Shown here: positions 34,828-42,827 of the stretch, one piece after another
Position numbering within the stretch: the first letter of the stretch is position 1
Layout: each line of letters opens with the position of its first letter
Source of the DNA: an uncultured Verrucomicrobiales bacterium
Lineage (GTDB): Bacteria; Verrucomicrobiota; Verrucomicrobiia; Limisphaerales; Palsa-1400
Length of the DNA: 42,827 nt
Direction of reading: 5' to 3'
Assembly: GCA_903927905.1 (NCBI GenBank)
Contig: CAIYOY010000037.1
Coordinates: forward strand, 1-42,827
The notes under the pieces: model-generated
Told to the model about the DNA's origin: nothing
The model's database searches: none
Seen by the model: only the letters and a program-made list of their open reading frames with translations
Translations under genes and position numbers: made by a program

Positions 34828-35367
34828 GTGCAAGCTGCGCGCAATATTCACAATCTGACCCTGGTCGGCTTCATGGGGACCGGGAAATCTTCCGTGGGCC
34901 GGATCATCGCCGATCAATTGCACTATCGTTTTGTGGACACGGATGAATTGATCGAAGCCCAACAGGACACGACGATTGCGGAAATTTTTGGCAAACAGGG
35001 TGAGGCCGTGTTTCGGCAATGCGAGGCCAAGGCAGTCCAAGAGTTGGCCGCGCAAACCGGTCTGATTATTTCCACCGGCGGCGGCGTGGTCATCAACCCG
35101 GACAATTTGGCGAGCCTCAAAACCCATTCGCTCGTGGCCTGTTTATGGGCCACGCCGGAGACGATTTGGGAACGGGTGAAGGAGCAGACGCACCGGCCTT
35201 TGCTGCAAACCGCCGATCCGCTGGGAAAAATTCGTGAATTGCTGGCGCAACGGGCGCCGTTTTATCGGCAGGCCGATGTATTGATCAATACCGGTCTGCG
35301 GTCACCGCGCGAAGTGGCGCAGCAGGTGTTGCATCAATTCCAACTGGCCCGCGCCCGGCGTTCATGA
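34828..35367 (+). CDS. aroK: Shikimate kinase
   Basis: It phosphorylates shikimate at O3 with ATP in the chorismate pathway. The 179-residue product has the Walker A motif GFMGTGKSSVG near residue 14, the shikimate-binding DTDELIE, the Asp/Arg region FRQCEAKAVQELA and the STGGGVV loop. The lid carries EQTHRPLL. The start is a GTG at 34828, since the next ATG lies inside the Walker A motif; no strong ribosome binding site is seen. It overlaps queG by four bases (ATGA), so the two are coupled although functionally unrelated. Confidence 0.95.
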   Translation: MQAARNIHNLTLVGFMGTGKSSVGRIIADQLHYRFVDTDELIEAQQDTTIAEIFGKQGEAVFRQCEAKAVQELAAQTGLIISTGGGVVINPDNLASLKTHSLVACLWATPETIWERVKEQTHRPLLQTADPLGKIRELLAQRAPFYRQADVLINTGLRSPREVAQQVLHQFQLARARRS

Positions 35368-36395
35368 AAAAGCAGATCCAGGAGCGCGCGCTGGAGCTGG
35401 GCTTTGACGCCTGCCATTTCACCACCGCGCAACCGCCGGATCACGCCGAGCATTTTCAACGCTGGCTGGCGGCGGAACATCACGGCGAAATGGGATGGTT
35501 GTCGCGCAATGCGCACAAACGGGTGGAGCCGAACCAAGTCCTGGCCGAGGCCAAAAGTATCATCACGCTGGCGGTCAGTTATGAAACCAAAACACCGGAA
35601 CCAGTCAAAGCCGCCGGGGTCATCGCCCGTTACGCGCGTTATGCTGATTACCACGACATTCTAGCCGAACCGCTGAAGTTGTTGACAGAATTCGTCAACC
35701 GTTTGGGCGGGCAAACGAAATCGTTATGGTACGTGGATACCGGCCCGTTGCTGGAGCGGGACCTGGCGCAGCGGGCGGGCTTGGGTTTTGTCGGCAAACA
35801 CACCAATCTGATCAGCCGCAAGTTCGGCAACTGGATATTTTTATCCGAAATCATCACCACGCTGGAACTGGAACCGGATGCGCCCGAGAAAAACCGGTGC
35901 GGTTCCTGCACCCGCTGCATCACGGCCTGTCCGACTGAAGCCATCACGGCCCCGTTCCAACTGGACGCCCGCAAGTGCATTTCTTATCTGACGATTGAAT
36001 TGAAAGGTTCGATCCCGGAGGAATTCCGCGCGGCCATCGGTAACCGGATTTACGGGTGCGACGATTGCCTGGCGGCTTGTCCCTGGAACCGTTTCGCGCA
36101 GGAAGGAAAATTGATGAAGCCGCATTATCGCGAAGGCTTGGCGGCCCCGGATCTTTTGGAATTGCTGGCACTGGACGAGGCCGGATTCAAAGAGAGATTT
36201 GCTGGCAGTCCCATCCTGCGAACCAAGCGTCGCGGCCTATTGCGAAATGTGTGTGTGGCGCTGGGGAATGTCGGAGATGAAAAGACCTTGCCAGCCTTGG
36301 AGAAAGCAGCGAGTGATGCCGAACCTCTGATTGCCGAACACTCTACCTGGGCCATCGGGCAAATCAACAGCAGAACAGCGAAGGGGTCAGTGTAA
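35364..36395 (+). CDS. queG: Epoxyqueuosine reductase
   Basis: This cobalamin-dependent iron-sulfur enzyme reduces epoxyqueuosine to queuosine in the wobble base of tRNAs with GUN anticodons (such as the tRNA-His nearby). The 343-residue product has an N-terminal domain with GEMGWLSRNAHKRVEP and the region YVDTGPLLERDLAQRAGLGFVGKHTNLI. Two [4Fe-4S] motifs follow: CGSCTRCITACPT near residue 178 and GCDDCLAACPWNRFA near residue 231. A short HEAT-like C-terminal part ends the protein. Length and motif spacing match QueG. Start ATG overlaps the aroK stop. Confidence 0.96.
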   Translation: MKKQIQERALELGFDACHFTTAQPPDHAEHFQRWLAAEHHGEMGWLSRNAHKRVEPNQVLAEAKSIITLAVSYETKTPEPVKAAGVIARYARYADYHDILAEPLKLLTEFVNRLGGQTKSLWYVDTGPLLERDLAQRAGLGFVGKHTNLISRKFGNWIFLSEIITTLELEPDAPEKNRCGSCTRCITACPTEAITAPFQLDARKCISYLTIELKGSIPEEFRAAIGNRIYGCDDCLAACPWNRFAQEGKLMKPHYREGLAAPDLLELLALDEAGFKERFAGSPILRTKRRGLLRNVCVALGNVGDEKTLPALEKAASDAEPLIAEHSTWAIGQINSRTAKGSV

Positions 36396-36437
36396 TTGTG
36401 ATCCGGCAAAACACGCGCGAGACGGCGCGAAATTATT

Positions 36438-38354
36438 TTACCGTTTCGGCGACGGTTTTTTGATTCGTCTCAATGGTCCCGGATTTTGCAATATAACGTT
36501 CGTTCGTGAACTTCCGTCGGATGCGGAAACGATGTAGTCAGGCGGGAAAACAGGGGCAAAGGCTTCTTCGTCAGTGAATGAGGGATTAGTGTCGATGCGC
36601 TTAAAAACCACCCGCTGCTTTTCAAACGATGAATCAGCCTTTATTTTCGTTGTGGTCCACACCGTCGGAAATCCGTTGCTGTCATATTTCTCCCGCTTTA
36701 CCACCGTTGCAGTATGCTGGGTAAGATTGGTCATCAACTCCTGCAAGCAAACGGCCTTGCCCGAAATCTGTCCAACCCACATTTCACCTCGGAATGTAGG
36801 AGGTTTGTAATCGGTTTTGATGCCGGGCGGCAGGGTAAAACTCCATTTTAAGGTAAAGTGGGTGACCGCTTTTCCATCCAGTTTTTCATCGGTCGCTTCC
36901 AGCCTCCAACTCCGATCGGTCTGGGCATGGAGCTGCTGGACTTTTGCCGGATCAGTTTTCAATCCGCTATAATCAAACAGGCCCCGCTTTGGAATATTTG
37001 TGTCCGACCGGCTGACCGAGGCAACAAATAAACTCGCCACCTCCTGGTTCATTTTTAGTGCCTGCCAAAAATTGAATCGCGTAAATTGTTCTTTTTTCTG
37101 TTTGTAAAGCATCAGGTCGTGAAGTTCACGGTTTATCCTATAACTGCCATAGGGAGAAAATGGGGAATCGGGAATGTTGACCCAGGTATGGTAATATTCA
37201 TTCGGGTGGGCTTTCATAAACCTTTCTTCACCCATGCCTTCGTCGTTCATGTCCCAACGGTAATAATTTCCCGAACACCATTCCTGCACATGCTGAATCC
37301 TTTTACCGGACTGGGCTTTCACAATGGTATTCGATTGTGCCACCTCCCAATCAGCTTTTTGCCGGGGTTTCAGGTGGGCATTATTGTCCAGCATGACACG
37401 TTTAATTTCTGTCAGGGTGGTTTTGACCTGCTCAGTGGTGTAGGGGGGTGTGGTCAATTCGATGTCCGCCTCAAATCGGCAACGATCGGGTTTGCCTGCC
37501 GTCGCCAGGTCGAAAAGTTGTTGAATCTCCAGCAACGAGGCGGGCCTTGAAGGACCCATTTCACGCCCGTGCAAATTTGAAATAACCGCCAAAGAGGTCG
37601 CCGCCCCAATGATGCCAAGGACGCTGATCACAGAAAGTTTCGCTTTCGCCCAAGTCATGGTCTTGAGCGTTCCTTTCACCATGGCCAAGGTTGACCCGCT
37701 GGCCGCTGCCCCTTTGGCAGCGGCCACGACCATCACGGATTTGGCCAGCGCCACCGGCGCGGCCTGGCTTGAATTGGCCGAAACCGCGCTGGCGATAAGC
37801 GTCGTGGAAAACGCCGCGCCGTGCTTTGTGAAAAAGCCCCGCAGCTTCTCCAAGCTGCGGGCCACCCTTTTTTGCGCGGCGCGTTCCTCCAGCCCCAGCG
37901 CCTTTCCCACCTCCTGCAAACTTTTATTCTCGAAATACCGCAGGATAATCGCGTCACGATCCTGCTCGCGCAGTCGCGCCATCGCTTCGTCCAGCAAGGG
38001 CGATAAATGTTCCCACGTTGCTTCGGAATTGTTCGGATCATTGCTGGCTTCCATTTGCGCCTCCTGTTCTCGCAGTTGACGGCGCCGCTGGCTTTTCAGT
38101 GCGTCAGCGGCGGCATATCGAGTCGCGCGATAAAGCCAGCCCGCCAGGATGGTTTTGGGACGCAACGACCCGGCTTTGCGGGCCAGAATGATAAACACCG
38201 CCTGGGTGATTTCCTCGGCCAGATGCGGATCGCGCACCTGTCGCAAAGCGGCTGCATGCACCAGGTTGACATGACGCGAAACCAACCCGGCAAAAGCTTG
38301 CTCGGATTGGCTGGCAGCGTATTCCCGCACCAACGCCATGTCGTCATTCATCAT
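36438..38354 (-). CDS. ECF-type sigma factor with membrane-anchored C-terminal extension
   Basis: Residues about 8-90 are sigma region 2 ([58 protein letters not shown]). Residues about 120-175 are region 4 ([40 protein letters not shown]). The remaining 460 residues are an extension: an Ala-rich segment, a likely transmembrane helix at about 238-258 ([21 protein letters not shown]), then an uncharacterised domain that would lie outside the cytoplasm. That domain contains [22 protein letters not shown]-like strands and Trp-rich repeats. No separate anti-sigma gene is adjacent, so the extension may replace it, tethering the sigma factor and sensing the envelope (inference). Similar fusions are known in Planctomycetes and Verrucomicrobia. 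Its end is 42 bp from the convergent queG. Confidence 0.85.
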   Translation of the reverse strand: MMNDDMALVREYAASQSEQAFAGLVSRHVNLVHAAALRQVRDPHLAEEITQAVFIILARKAGSLRPKTILAGWLYRATRYAAADALKSQRRRQLREQEAQMEASNDPNNSEATWEHLSPLLDEAMARLREQDRDAIILRYFENKSLQEVGKALGLEERAAQKRVARSLEKLRGFFTKHGAAFSTTLIASAVSANSSQAAPVALAKSVMVVAAAKGAAASGSTLAMVKGTLKTMTWAKAKLSVISVLGIIGAATSLAVISNLHGREMGPSRPASLLEIQQLFDLATAGKPDRCRFEADIELTTPPYTTEQVKTTLTEIKRVMLDNNAHLKPRQKADWEVAQSNTIVKAQSGKRIQHVQEWCSGNYYRWDMNDEGMGEERFMKAHPNEYYHTWVNIPDSPFSPYGSYRINRELHDLMLYKQKKEQFTRFNFWQALKMNQEVASLFVASVSRSDTNIPKRGLFDYSGLKTDPAKVQQLHAQTDRSWRLEATDEKLDGKAVTHFTLKWSFTLPPGIKTDYKPPTFRGEMWVGQISGKAVCLQELMTNLTQHTATVVKREKYDSNGFPTVWTTTKIKADSSFEKQRVVFKRIDTNPSFTDEEAFAPVFPPDYIVSASDGSSRTNVILQNPGPLRRIKKPSPKR

Positions 38355-38579
38355 TTACCAGATATACGGACACCAAAATCTGAATGAGACAAATTTTATT
38401 TTCGGAATGGAGGCGATTCCTGGTTTTTAAGACTTCCATACCGGCGGTTGGCTTTGGCCGCTTATTAGGTAATTGGTTTTTGGTGTTTCCCTGGATGTTG
38501 GCGTTTGGAATTTGGAGCTTTTGTTGCTTGCCAGACGGGCGGGTCTTGGCCTACTTTACCCCACCCTGCGGGGATATTA

Positions 38580-38654
38580 GCGCGGTTAGCTCAGTGGTAG
38601 AGCATCACCTTGACACGGTGGGGGTCGTAGGTTCAATCCCTACACCGCGCACCA
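38580..38654 (+). tRNA. tRNA-Val (GAC)
   Basis: The acceptor stem GCGCGGT/ACCGCGC, D arm GCTC-AGTGGTA-GAGC, anticodon stem TCACC/GGTGG with loop TTGACAC (anticodon GAC), and T arm GTAGGTTCAATCCCTAC are all present. CCA is encoded at 38652-38654. It lies between the sigma-factor gene and the prepilin-like gene. Confidence 0.97.
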
Positions 38655-38706
38655 TTTTCGTGCCGCAAATTGCGGTTTTACAGGGAGGAGGTTTGGCCTT
38701 AGTGTA

Positions 38707-39414
38707 ATGCAATCTGTTATGAAGAATGTTGCGTCCATTTCAAATCGTACCCGGCTGGCTTTCACGTTGATTGAGCTGCTGGTGGTCATTGCCATCATCG
38801 GCATTTTGGCGTCCCTGCTGCTCCCGGCCATCGGGAATGCGAAAAAGGCCACTTTGGTCAAGGCCGCCAAAATGGACGAATCCGGGTTGCTCAGCGCGAT
38901 CAACCAGTATTATGCCGATTACAGCCGCCTGCCTGCCCCGACCAACGCCCTGTATGTGGCCGGACCGCCGAAAGTTGATTTTACTTTTGGTACGGTTTAC
39001 AAGGTGGGAGGGTCGGTTATTTCTCAAATTAACCCCTATACCGTGACGAACTATCTGGATTACGAAAATTACAACTCCGATGTCATGACCATCTTGGCGG
39101 GCACGAATTACACCTATAACCCCAACAAAACCGTTTATTTCAATGGCAAAGTGGCCAAAACGACCAACGATCCCGGTCTTGGGCCGGACAATGTATTCCG
39201 CGATCCGTGGGGCGATCCATATATCATCACGCTGGATTTGAATTATGATAACAAATGCCGGGATGGGTTTTATTGGCTTTTGAATACGAATAACCCGGTT
39301 TCGGATATTCCTGGTAACGCGATTGTCTGGTCTTTTGGGCCGGACAAAGGGATTGATTCAACCGCTCCCCCAAATCTCAGCTCCAATAAAGACAACGTTT
39401 TGAGTTGGAAATAA
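38707..39414 (+). CDS. Prepilin-like protein with type IV N-terminal methylation site
   Basis: A 235-residue pseudopilin-like protein. After a short basic leader (NRTRLA), the segment FTLIELLVVIAIIGILASLLLPAI near residues 18-40 matches the prepilin peptidase site, with cleavage expected before Phe and the conserved Glu at +5. The long hydrophobic helix then leads to a globular C-terminal domain with GNAKKATLVKAAKMDESGLLSAINQYYADY (GspG-like) and a DPWGDPYIITLD motif typical of major pseudopilins. No secretion or pilus assembly genes are near. Stand-alone proteins of this type are very abundant in Verrucomicrobia, and their roles are mostly unknown. A strong GGGAGGAGG lies 15 nt before the ATG, rather far; an ATG at 38719 is the alternative start. 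tRNA-Val ends 52 bp upstream. Confidence 0.85.
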   Translation: MQSVMKNVASISNRTRLAFTLIELLVVIAIIGILASLLLPAIGNAKKATLVKAAKMDESGLLSAINQYYADYSRLPAPTNALYVAGPPKVDFTFGTVYKVGGSVISQINPYTVTNYLDYENYNSDVMTILAGTNYTYNPNKTVYFNGKVAKTTNDPGLGPDNVFRDPWGDPYIITLDLNYDNKCRDGFYWLLNTNNPVSDIPGNAIVWSFGPDKGIDSTAPPNLSSNKDNVLSWK

Positions 39415-39433
39415 CTCGAGCGCCGCAGTCTGT

Positions 39434-40324
39434 TTATTGCGCGAGCCGGAGGTTTTCCAGAATTTGCGAGGTGGAACGAACTTTGTTCAAGGTGTAAAAA
39501 TGCAACCCTGGAACGCCGCCACGTAATAGCTCCTCACACTGACGCGTGGCATATTCGATGCCGAAATCCGCGCAGGCTTCGTCGTTGTCGGTGTATTTAT
39601 CCAGTTCTTCCAGCAAAGGCTTGGGCAATTCCGCGCCGCAGAGGGCGGTGAAGCGCTTGATCTGCGTGGCGCTCATGACTGGGATGATGCCGGGGCAGAT
39701 CGGCACTTTCACACCCTTCTTGACCAGATAATCGCGAAAGCGGAAATAATCCTCGTTGCTGAAAAAAAGCTGGGTCAAAACGAAATCCGCGCCGCAATCA
39801 ATTTTGGCCTTCAACCGATCCCAATCCACTTCGCGCCCTTCCTTGCAGGCGATGTGGCCTTCGGGAAAACCTGCGGTGCCGATGGAGAAGCCGCCGATTT
39901 CCTTGATGAATTGGACAAGTTGATAGGAATATTCAAAACCGCCTTTAGTCCCCACAAAATCGCCGGTACCGCCCGGCGGATCACCGCGCAGGGCCAGGAT
40001 GTTTTTGATGCCGAGCGTTTTGGCCTGTTGCAAAACGGCGCGGAGTTCTTCGGCGGTCGCATTGACGCAAGTGAGATGAGACATGGCAGTCAGGCCATGT
40101 TCGCGCTGGATGCGATCCACGATCATGAGCGTTTTGTCGCGCGTGCTGCCGCCGGCACCATAGGTGACCGAGCAATAATCAGGCTTTAATTGGATGAGCG
40201 CCGGAATGGTTTTTTGCAGGAGGGTGCGGTCGCCCTCCTCGGTCCGGGGCGGAAAAAATTCAAACGAAACGACGGGTTGGCCCGCCGCCGCTTTGCGCGC
40301 ATGAATGTCGCGGATAAACTGCAT
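39434..40324 (-). CDS. metF: 5,10-methylenetetrahydrofolate reductase
   Basis: This FAD enzyme reduces methylene-THF to 5-methyl-THF for methionine synthesis. The chosen start at 40324 (MQFIRDIHARKAAAG) gives 296 residues, the typical bacterial length; the ORF extension to 40501 reads across the promoter and part of the antitoxin gene. Motifs are VSFEFFPPRTEEGDRTL near residue 20, SVTYGAGGSTRDKTL, HLTCVNATAEEL, ILALRGDPPGG, QLFFSNEDYFRFRD and PICPGIIPV. It is transcribed away from the PIN toxin-antitoxin pair and converges on the prepilin gene. The assignment is secure. Confidence 0.96.
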   Translation of the reverse strand: MQFIRDIHARKAAAGQPVVSFEFFPPRTEEGDRTLLQKTIPALIQLKPDYCSVTYGAGGSTRDKTLMIVDRIQREHGLTAMSHLTCVNATAEELRAVLQQAKTLGIKNILALRGDPPGGTGDFVGTKGGFEYSYQLVQFIKEIGGFSIGTAGFPEGHIACKEGREVDWDRLKAKIDCGADFVLTQLFFSNEDYFRFRDYLVKKGVKVPICPGIIPVMSATQIKRFTALCGAELPKPLLEELDKYTDNDEACADFGIEYATRQCEELLRGGVPGLHFYTLNKVRSTSQILENLRLAQ

Positions 40325-40411
40325 GGCGTGGATTATGCGGGATTTCGGCGGCGATTCAATGGGGAAAGATAAAGGACTTCCAATTTTCACAAAAATGGTT
40401 ATCTTATTTCC

Positions 40412-40654
40412 ATGAAAGCAGCGCAGCAACCGATGCCCGTTGATTTGGAAAAGTTGAAGCCCATTTTGCACGATAAAATCGAGCGCATGGACGGCCAGCA
40501 TCTTTCTCTGCTTAATCGGGTGTTATTGCAAATCGAGGCGGAAGAATTGGCGGAACGGTTGAGCGCAGGTTTTGATCAAGATTATGAAAAGGGTGTGATG
40601 CAGAGGATTCCCGAACTGGTGAAGCGATTTCGCGCCAAACATCGTTACACATGA
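40412..40654 (+). CDS. Putative antitoxin partner of a PIN toxin
   Basis: An 80-residue, mostly helical, charged protein (LEKLKPILHDKIERMDGQHLSLLNRVLLQIEAEELAERL) with a basic C-terminus (VKRFRAKHRYT). I recognise no named antitoxin family. The role is inferred from its size and its four-base ATGA overlap with a downstream PIN-domain gene, the usual antitoxin-then-toxin order. It starts 87 bp from the divergent metF start. No strong ribosome binding site is seen. Confidence 0.65.
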   Translation: MKAAQQPMPVDLEKLKPILHDKIERMDGQHLSLLNRVLLQIEAEELAERLSAGFDQDYEKGVMQRIPELVKRFRAKHRYT

Positions 40655-41076
40655 CGGTTTGCTTGGATACCAACGTCTTTCTTCAGATGTTTGGGCGGAA
40701 GCAGCCGTTTTATCCAATTTTTCGCGAGCTGCTGGATGGGCGGCTCATACTCGCAATTTCCACGGAAATTCTTTTGGAATATGAGGAAATCACTCTCAAC
40801 CTTTCCGGGGCTGAACGTTGGCGCGATGTTTTGGCATTTTTAGACCTCGCCACTCAACTTCACGGTAACATCCGCCAGATCGAACCCCATTATCGCTTCG
40901 GTGTGATGGTGACTGATCCAGATGATAACAAATTCTGCGATTGTGCCATTGCAGCGGAAGCTGATTTTATCGTGACGGAAGACGCTCATTTTGACGTGTT
41001 GAAATCAGTTGGCTACAAACCTCGCCCCCTCACGCCCAATGAGTTTATCCGGCTGTATTTGTCCACCAAGCCATAG
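40651..41076 (+). CDS. PIN-domain putative toxin ribonuclease
   Basis: A 141-residue PIN-fold protein of the "putative toxin-antitoxin toxin, PIN family" group, likely a metal-dependent RNase. Acidic residues of the active site are visible: VCLDTNVFLQM (first Asp), ILLEYEEI (Glu), DPDDNKFCDCAIAAEADFIVTEDAHF (central Asp cluster), and LTPNEFIRLY at the end. Length and spacing fit. Start overlaps the small upstream gene as ATGA, supporting a two-gene toxin-antitoxin operon. A non-toxin housekeeping PIN nuclease cannot be excluded. Confidence 0.8.
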   Translation: MTVCLDTNVFLQMFGRKQPFYPIFRELLDGRLILAISTEILLEYEEITLNLSGAERWRDVLAFLDLATQLHGNIRQIEPHYRFGVMVTDPDDNKFCDCAIAAEADFIVTEDAHFDVLKSVGYKPRPLTPNEFIRLYLSTKP

Positions 41077-41159
41077 TTGTCGGCCAGCTGATTTCCGGAA
41101 ATTGGTGCTCTTCTTCTCGGCTCGACTTTCGCCTCATCCCCGACAACCATGCTAGCCCT

Positions 41160-41966
41160 ATGTTGTGGCCCTCGGATTATCACATGCACACGCCGCTTTG
41201 CCGTCACGCCAGTGGCGAGCCGACGGATTATGCGGCCCGGGCGCTGGCGGTGGGCTTGACGGAAATCGGGTTCACCGACCATTCACCCATGCGGCGGGAT
41301 GATTTCGATAATTGGCGGATGCGCTTCGATCAACTCGGCGAATATGTGGAAAAAGTCCGCCAGGCGCAAAAGGAACATCCCGCGTTGCAAATCAAACTTT
41401 CACTGGAAGTGGATTATCTGCCCGGGCACGAGGATTGGATCCGCGAACTGGCCGGGCTGCATCCTTGGGATTATTTTATCGGGTCGGTGCATTACGTTTC
41501 GGATTCGTGGGCGGTGGACAATCCGGAAATGATTTCCAAATGGAAAGAGCGCGATGCGTTTGAAGTGTGGTCGGTTTATTTTGAACGCCTGACCAAAGCG
41601 GCGGAAACGGGCTTGTTTGAAATCATCGGTCATGCCGATCTGCCGAAGAAATTTAAGATTTATCCGAAGCAGGATTGCACGAAACTGTTCACATCGTTTT
41701 TGGATGCGGTGAAGAAAAAGGATGTGGCGATCGAACTGAATACGGCGGGGTTGCGGAAGGATTGCCAAGAGATTTATCCGAGCGCCGCCTTTCTCGCGCT
41801 GGCTGCGGAACGGAAAATCCCCATCACCTTTGGGTCAGATGCGCATGCCATCACTGAAGTCGGGATGAATTTTGCCGAAGCGGTGGCCCAGGCGCGCGCC
41901 GCCGGTTACACCCATTTCCGGCGGTTTGAGAAACGCAAAATCTCTGAAGCCCGCATCGGAGGTTGA
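41160..41966 (+). CDS. hisK: PHP-family histidinol-phosphatase
   Basis: It probably removes phosphate from histidinol phosphate, the penultimate step of histidine synthesis, using a metal-dependent PHP domain. The 268-residue protein has the PHP motifs in order: DYHMHTPLCRHA (first metal site), EIGFTDHSPM, LSLEVDYLPGHEDWI, FIGSVHYV, FEIIGHADLPKKF and TFGSDAHAITEVG. This follows HisJ/HisK phosphatases of the B. subtilis type closely. No other his gene is near, so a different phosphomonoester substrate is possible. The stop is 2 bp before the start of the phosphatidyltransferase gene. Confidence 0.85.
   Translation: MLWPSDYHMHTPLCRHASGEPTDYAARALAVGLTEIGFTDHSPMRRDDFDNWRMRFDQLGEYVEKVRQAQKEHPALQIKLSLEVDYLPGHEDWIRELAGLHPWDYFIGSVHYVSDSWAVDNPEMISKWKERDAFEVWSVYFERLTKAAETGLFEIIGHADLPKKFKIYPKQDCTKLFTSFLDAVKKKDVAIELNTAGLRKDCQEIYPSAAFLALAAERKIPITFGSDAHAITEVGMNFAEAVAQARAAGYTHFRRFEKRKISEARIGG
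41958..41962 (+). promoter_or_regulatory. Ribosome binding site that sets the pgsA start
   Basis: GGAGG lies 6 nt before the ATG at 41969. This favours ATG 41969 over the TTG at 41963 used in the ORF track. The site lies inside the 3' end of the phosphatase gene. Confidence 0.85.
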
Positions 41967-41968
41967 CC

Positions 41969-42556
41969 ATGACGACGGCCAATAAAATCACCATCCTGCG
42001 CAGTCTCATGGTGCCGTTTTTTATCGTGCAGATGATTTACTACGTCACCTCGGGCGACGAACGGCATTGGTTGGCGGCACTTTTTTCCTTTGCCATTGCG
42101 GCGATTTCGGACGGTTTGGACGGTTACATTGCGCGGCGTTACAATCAACGCAGCGAGCTGGGCGCGGTCCTCGATCCACTCGCCGACAAGCTGCTGCTCG
42201 TTTCTGGGGTGGTGATTTTAAGTTTCAATAATGCGCCGTATCTGCTGCGGATACCCTCTTGGCTCACCGCCATCATCATCAGCCGCGACGTGTTGCTGGT
42301 GATTGGTTTGGGCGTCCTTTATTTCACCCTGGGAAAAGTCTCCGTCCGGCCGCGCATGACCGGGAAAATTACCACCGTTTTGCAAATGGCCACCGTCTTG
42401 TGGATTTTATTCCGTTGGCCCGCCAGCGTGCTGCCGTATTTGGCCTATGCCACTGGCGTATTCACCGTCATATCCGGCGTGCAATATATTTTATTCGATG
42501 GCGTCTATCGGCTTAATGCGCATCCGAGCGCATCGCCTTCGCCGCCGAAGTTGTAG
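41969..42556 (+). CDS. pgsA: CDP-alcohol phosphatidyltransferase, probably PgsA
   Basis: An integral membrane enzyme, most likely making phosphatidylglycerol phosphate from CDP-diacylglycerol and glycerol 3-phosphate. The 195-residue protein has the family signature in SDGLDGYIARRYNQRSELGAVLDPLADK (DGxxAR...G...D...D), after TTANKITILRSLMVPFFIV. About five hydrophobic segments follow (LLLVSGVVILSF, LTAIIISRDVLLVIGLGVLYF, ITTVLQMATVLWILF, YLAYATGVFTVISGVQYIL). Length fits PgsA. Start is set by the GGAGG at 41958. It is 2 bp downstream of the PHP phosphatase gene. Cardiolipin or phosphatidylinositol-type activity is a weaker alternative. Confidence 0.9.
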   Translation: MTTANKITILRSLMVPFFIVQMIYYVTSGDERHWLAALFSFAIAAISDGLDGYIARRYNQRSELGAVLDPLADKLLLVSGVVILSFNNAPYLLRIPSWLTAIIISRDVLLVIGLGVLYFTLGKVSVRPRMTGKITTVLQMATVLWILFRWPASVLPYLAYATGVFTVISGVQYILFDGVYRLNAHPSASPSPPKL

Positions 42557-42694
42557 CGGCAGGCGTCCCGCCTGCAGTAGAGGGTGGCATCTTGCACCCC
42601 GGACAAAGCGTAATATTTTCCTGCGGTCTAATAAATAACCAACGATGCTTGACTGATAATGGTTTTTCCGCCGGGCGAGACGCACCGGCTCTAC
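42553..42694. repeat. REP-like inverted repeat after pgsA
   Basis: The left end gtagcggcaggcgtcccgcctgc forms a hairpin (GCAGGC-gtccc-GCCTGC, 42559-42575) that overlaps the pgsA stop. The right end ccgggcgagacgcaccggctctac (42671-42694) is an approximate reverse complement of the left end. The 140-bp unit looks like an intergenic MITE/REP element and may also serve as the pgsA transcript end. Confidence 0.6.
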
Positions 42695-42717
42695 ATCAGG
42701 CAAGAGGCATGGTGCAA

Positions 42718-42758
42718 GGACATGGGTGAGGGTTCAATGCATGGACATAGGTGAGGGT
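42718..42758. repeat. Short direct repeat near window end
   Basis: ggacatgggtgagggt (42718-42733) and ggacataggtgagggt (42743-42758) differ at one base and lie 25 bp apart. No gene is visible from 42557 to the end; what follows beyond the window is unknown. Confidence 0.7.
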
Positions 42759-42827
42759 CTTGGAGTTAGCATGAGGGGTTTTTGCCTTCATGCCTTGGCA
42801 AACTCGTTCTCTGTTGGAAGCGCGTCA

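Overview
The window looks like chromosomal DNA of a heterotrophic, Gram-negative-type bacterium, most likely a member of the Verrucomicrobiota (Pedosphaera/Limisphaerales-like; this placement is inference). The clues are moderate-to-high GC, an ECF sigma factor fused to a membrane-anchored C-terminal domain, secreted proteins sharing a tail ending in FYRVR/FYRVQ, a stand-alone prepilin-like protein with FTLIELLVVIAIIGILAS, and many short intergenic repeats. Most of the window is ordinary housekeeping sequence.

Left part (1-7.8 kb): zwf and pgl (oxidative pentose phosphate entry) end at a strong hairpin terminator. They face a large flotillin/SPFH membrane protein. Next come an OlsB-like acyl-ornithine-type N-acyltransferase and a minus-strand pair, a DegT/DnrJ/EryC1 aminotransferase and a Gfo/Idh/MocA oxidoreductase, coupled by an ATGA overlap. 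This pair probably works on a sugar or cyclitol.

Accessory patch (7.8-10.1 kb): an AT-rich island is flanked by a dispersed repeat on the left and a fragment matching the 3' end of lpdA on the right. It holds a gutted AAA ATPase of the DUF3696 kind and an apparently intact companion. The companion's C-terminal half resembles the phospholipase-D-like domain of eukaryotic MITD1. This looks like the remnant of an ATPase-effector module, perhaps a defence system, and is the best candidate for little-described biology here.

Pyruvate dehydrogenase block (10.3-21.5 kb): aceE and aceF (minus strand) are separated from lpdA by a translationally coupled pair of secreted proteins, a beta-propeller/di-haem cytochrome and a pentapeptide-repeat protein. 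A short lipoate-protein ligase sits divergently beside aceE and would lipoylate the AceF lipoyl domain.

Middle (21.5-32.1 kb, mostly minus): a frameshifted secreted TlpA-type thioredoxin, an M29 aminopeptidase, mazG and proB (tightly packed), a divergent M42 aminopeptidase, and a secreted TPR protein downstream of uvrA. uvrA carries an in-frame insertion that includes a 7-bp tandem repeat.

Right part (32.1-42.8 kb): a phosphorelay pair (a small Hpt protein and a receiver-metallo-beta-lactamase fusion) lies immediately downstream of tRNA-His(GTG). It is followed by aroK-queG, the membrane-tethered sigma factor, tRNA-Val(GAC), a prepilin-like protein, metF, a PIN-domain toxin-antitoxin pair, a PHP-family histidinol-phosphatase and a PgsA-type phosphatidyltransferase. 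Several REP-like inverted repeats lie between genes. All percentages and family assignments are by eye; no database search was run.
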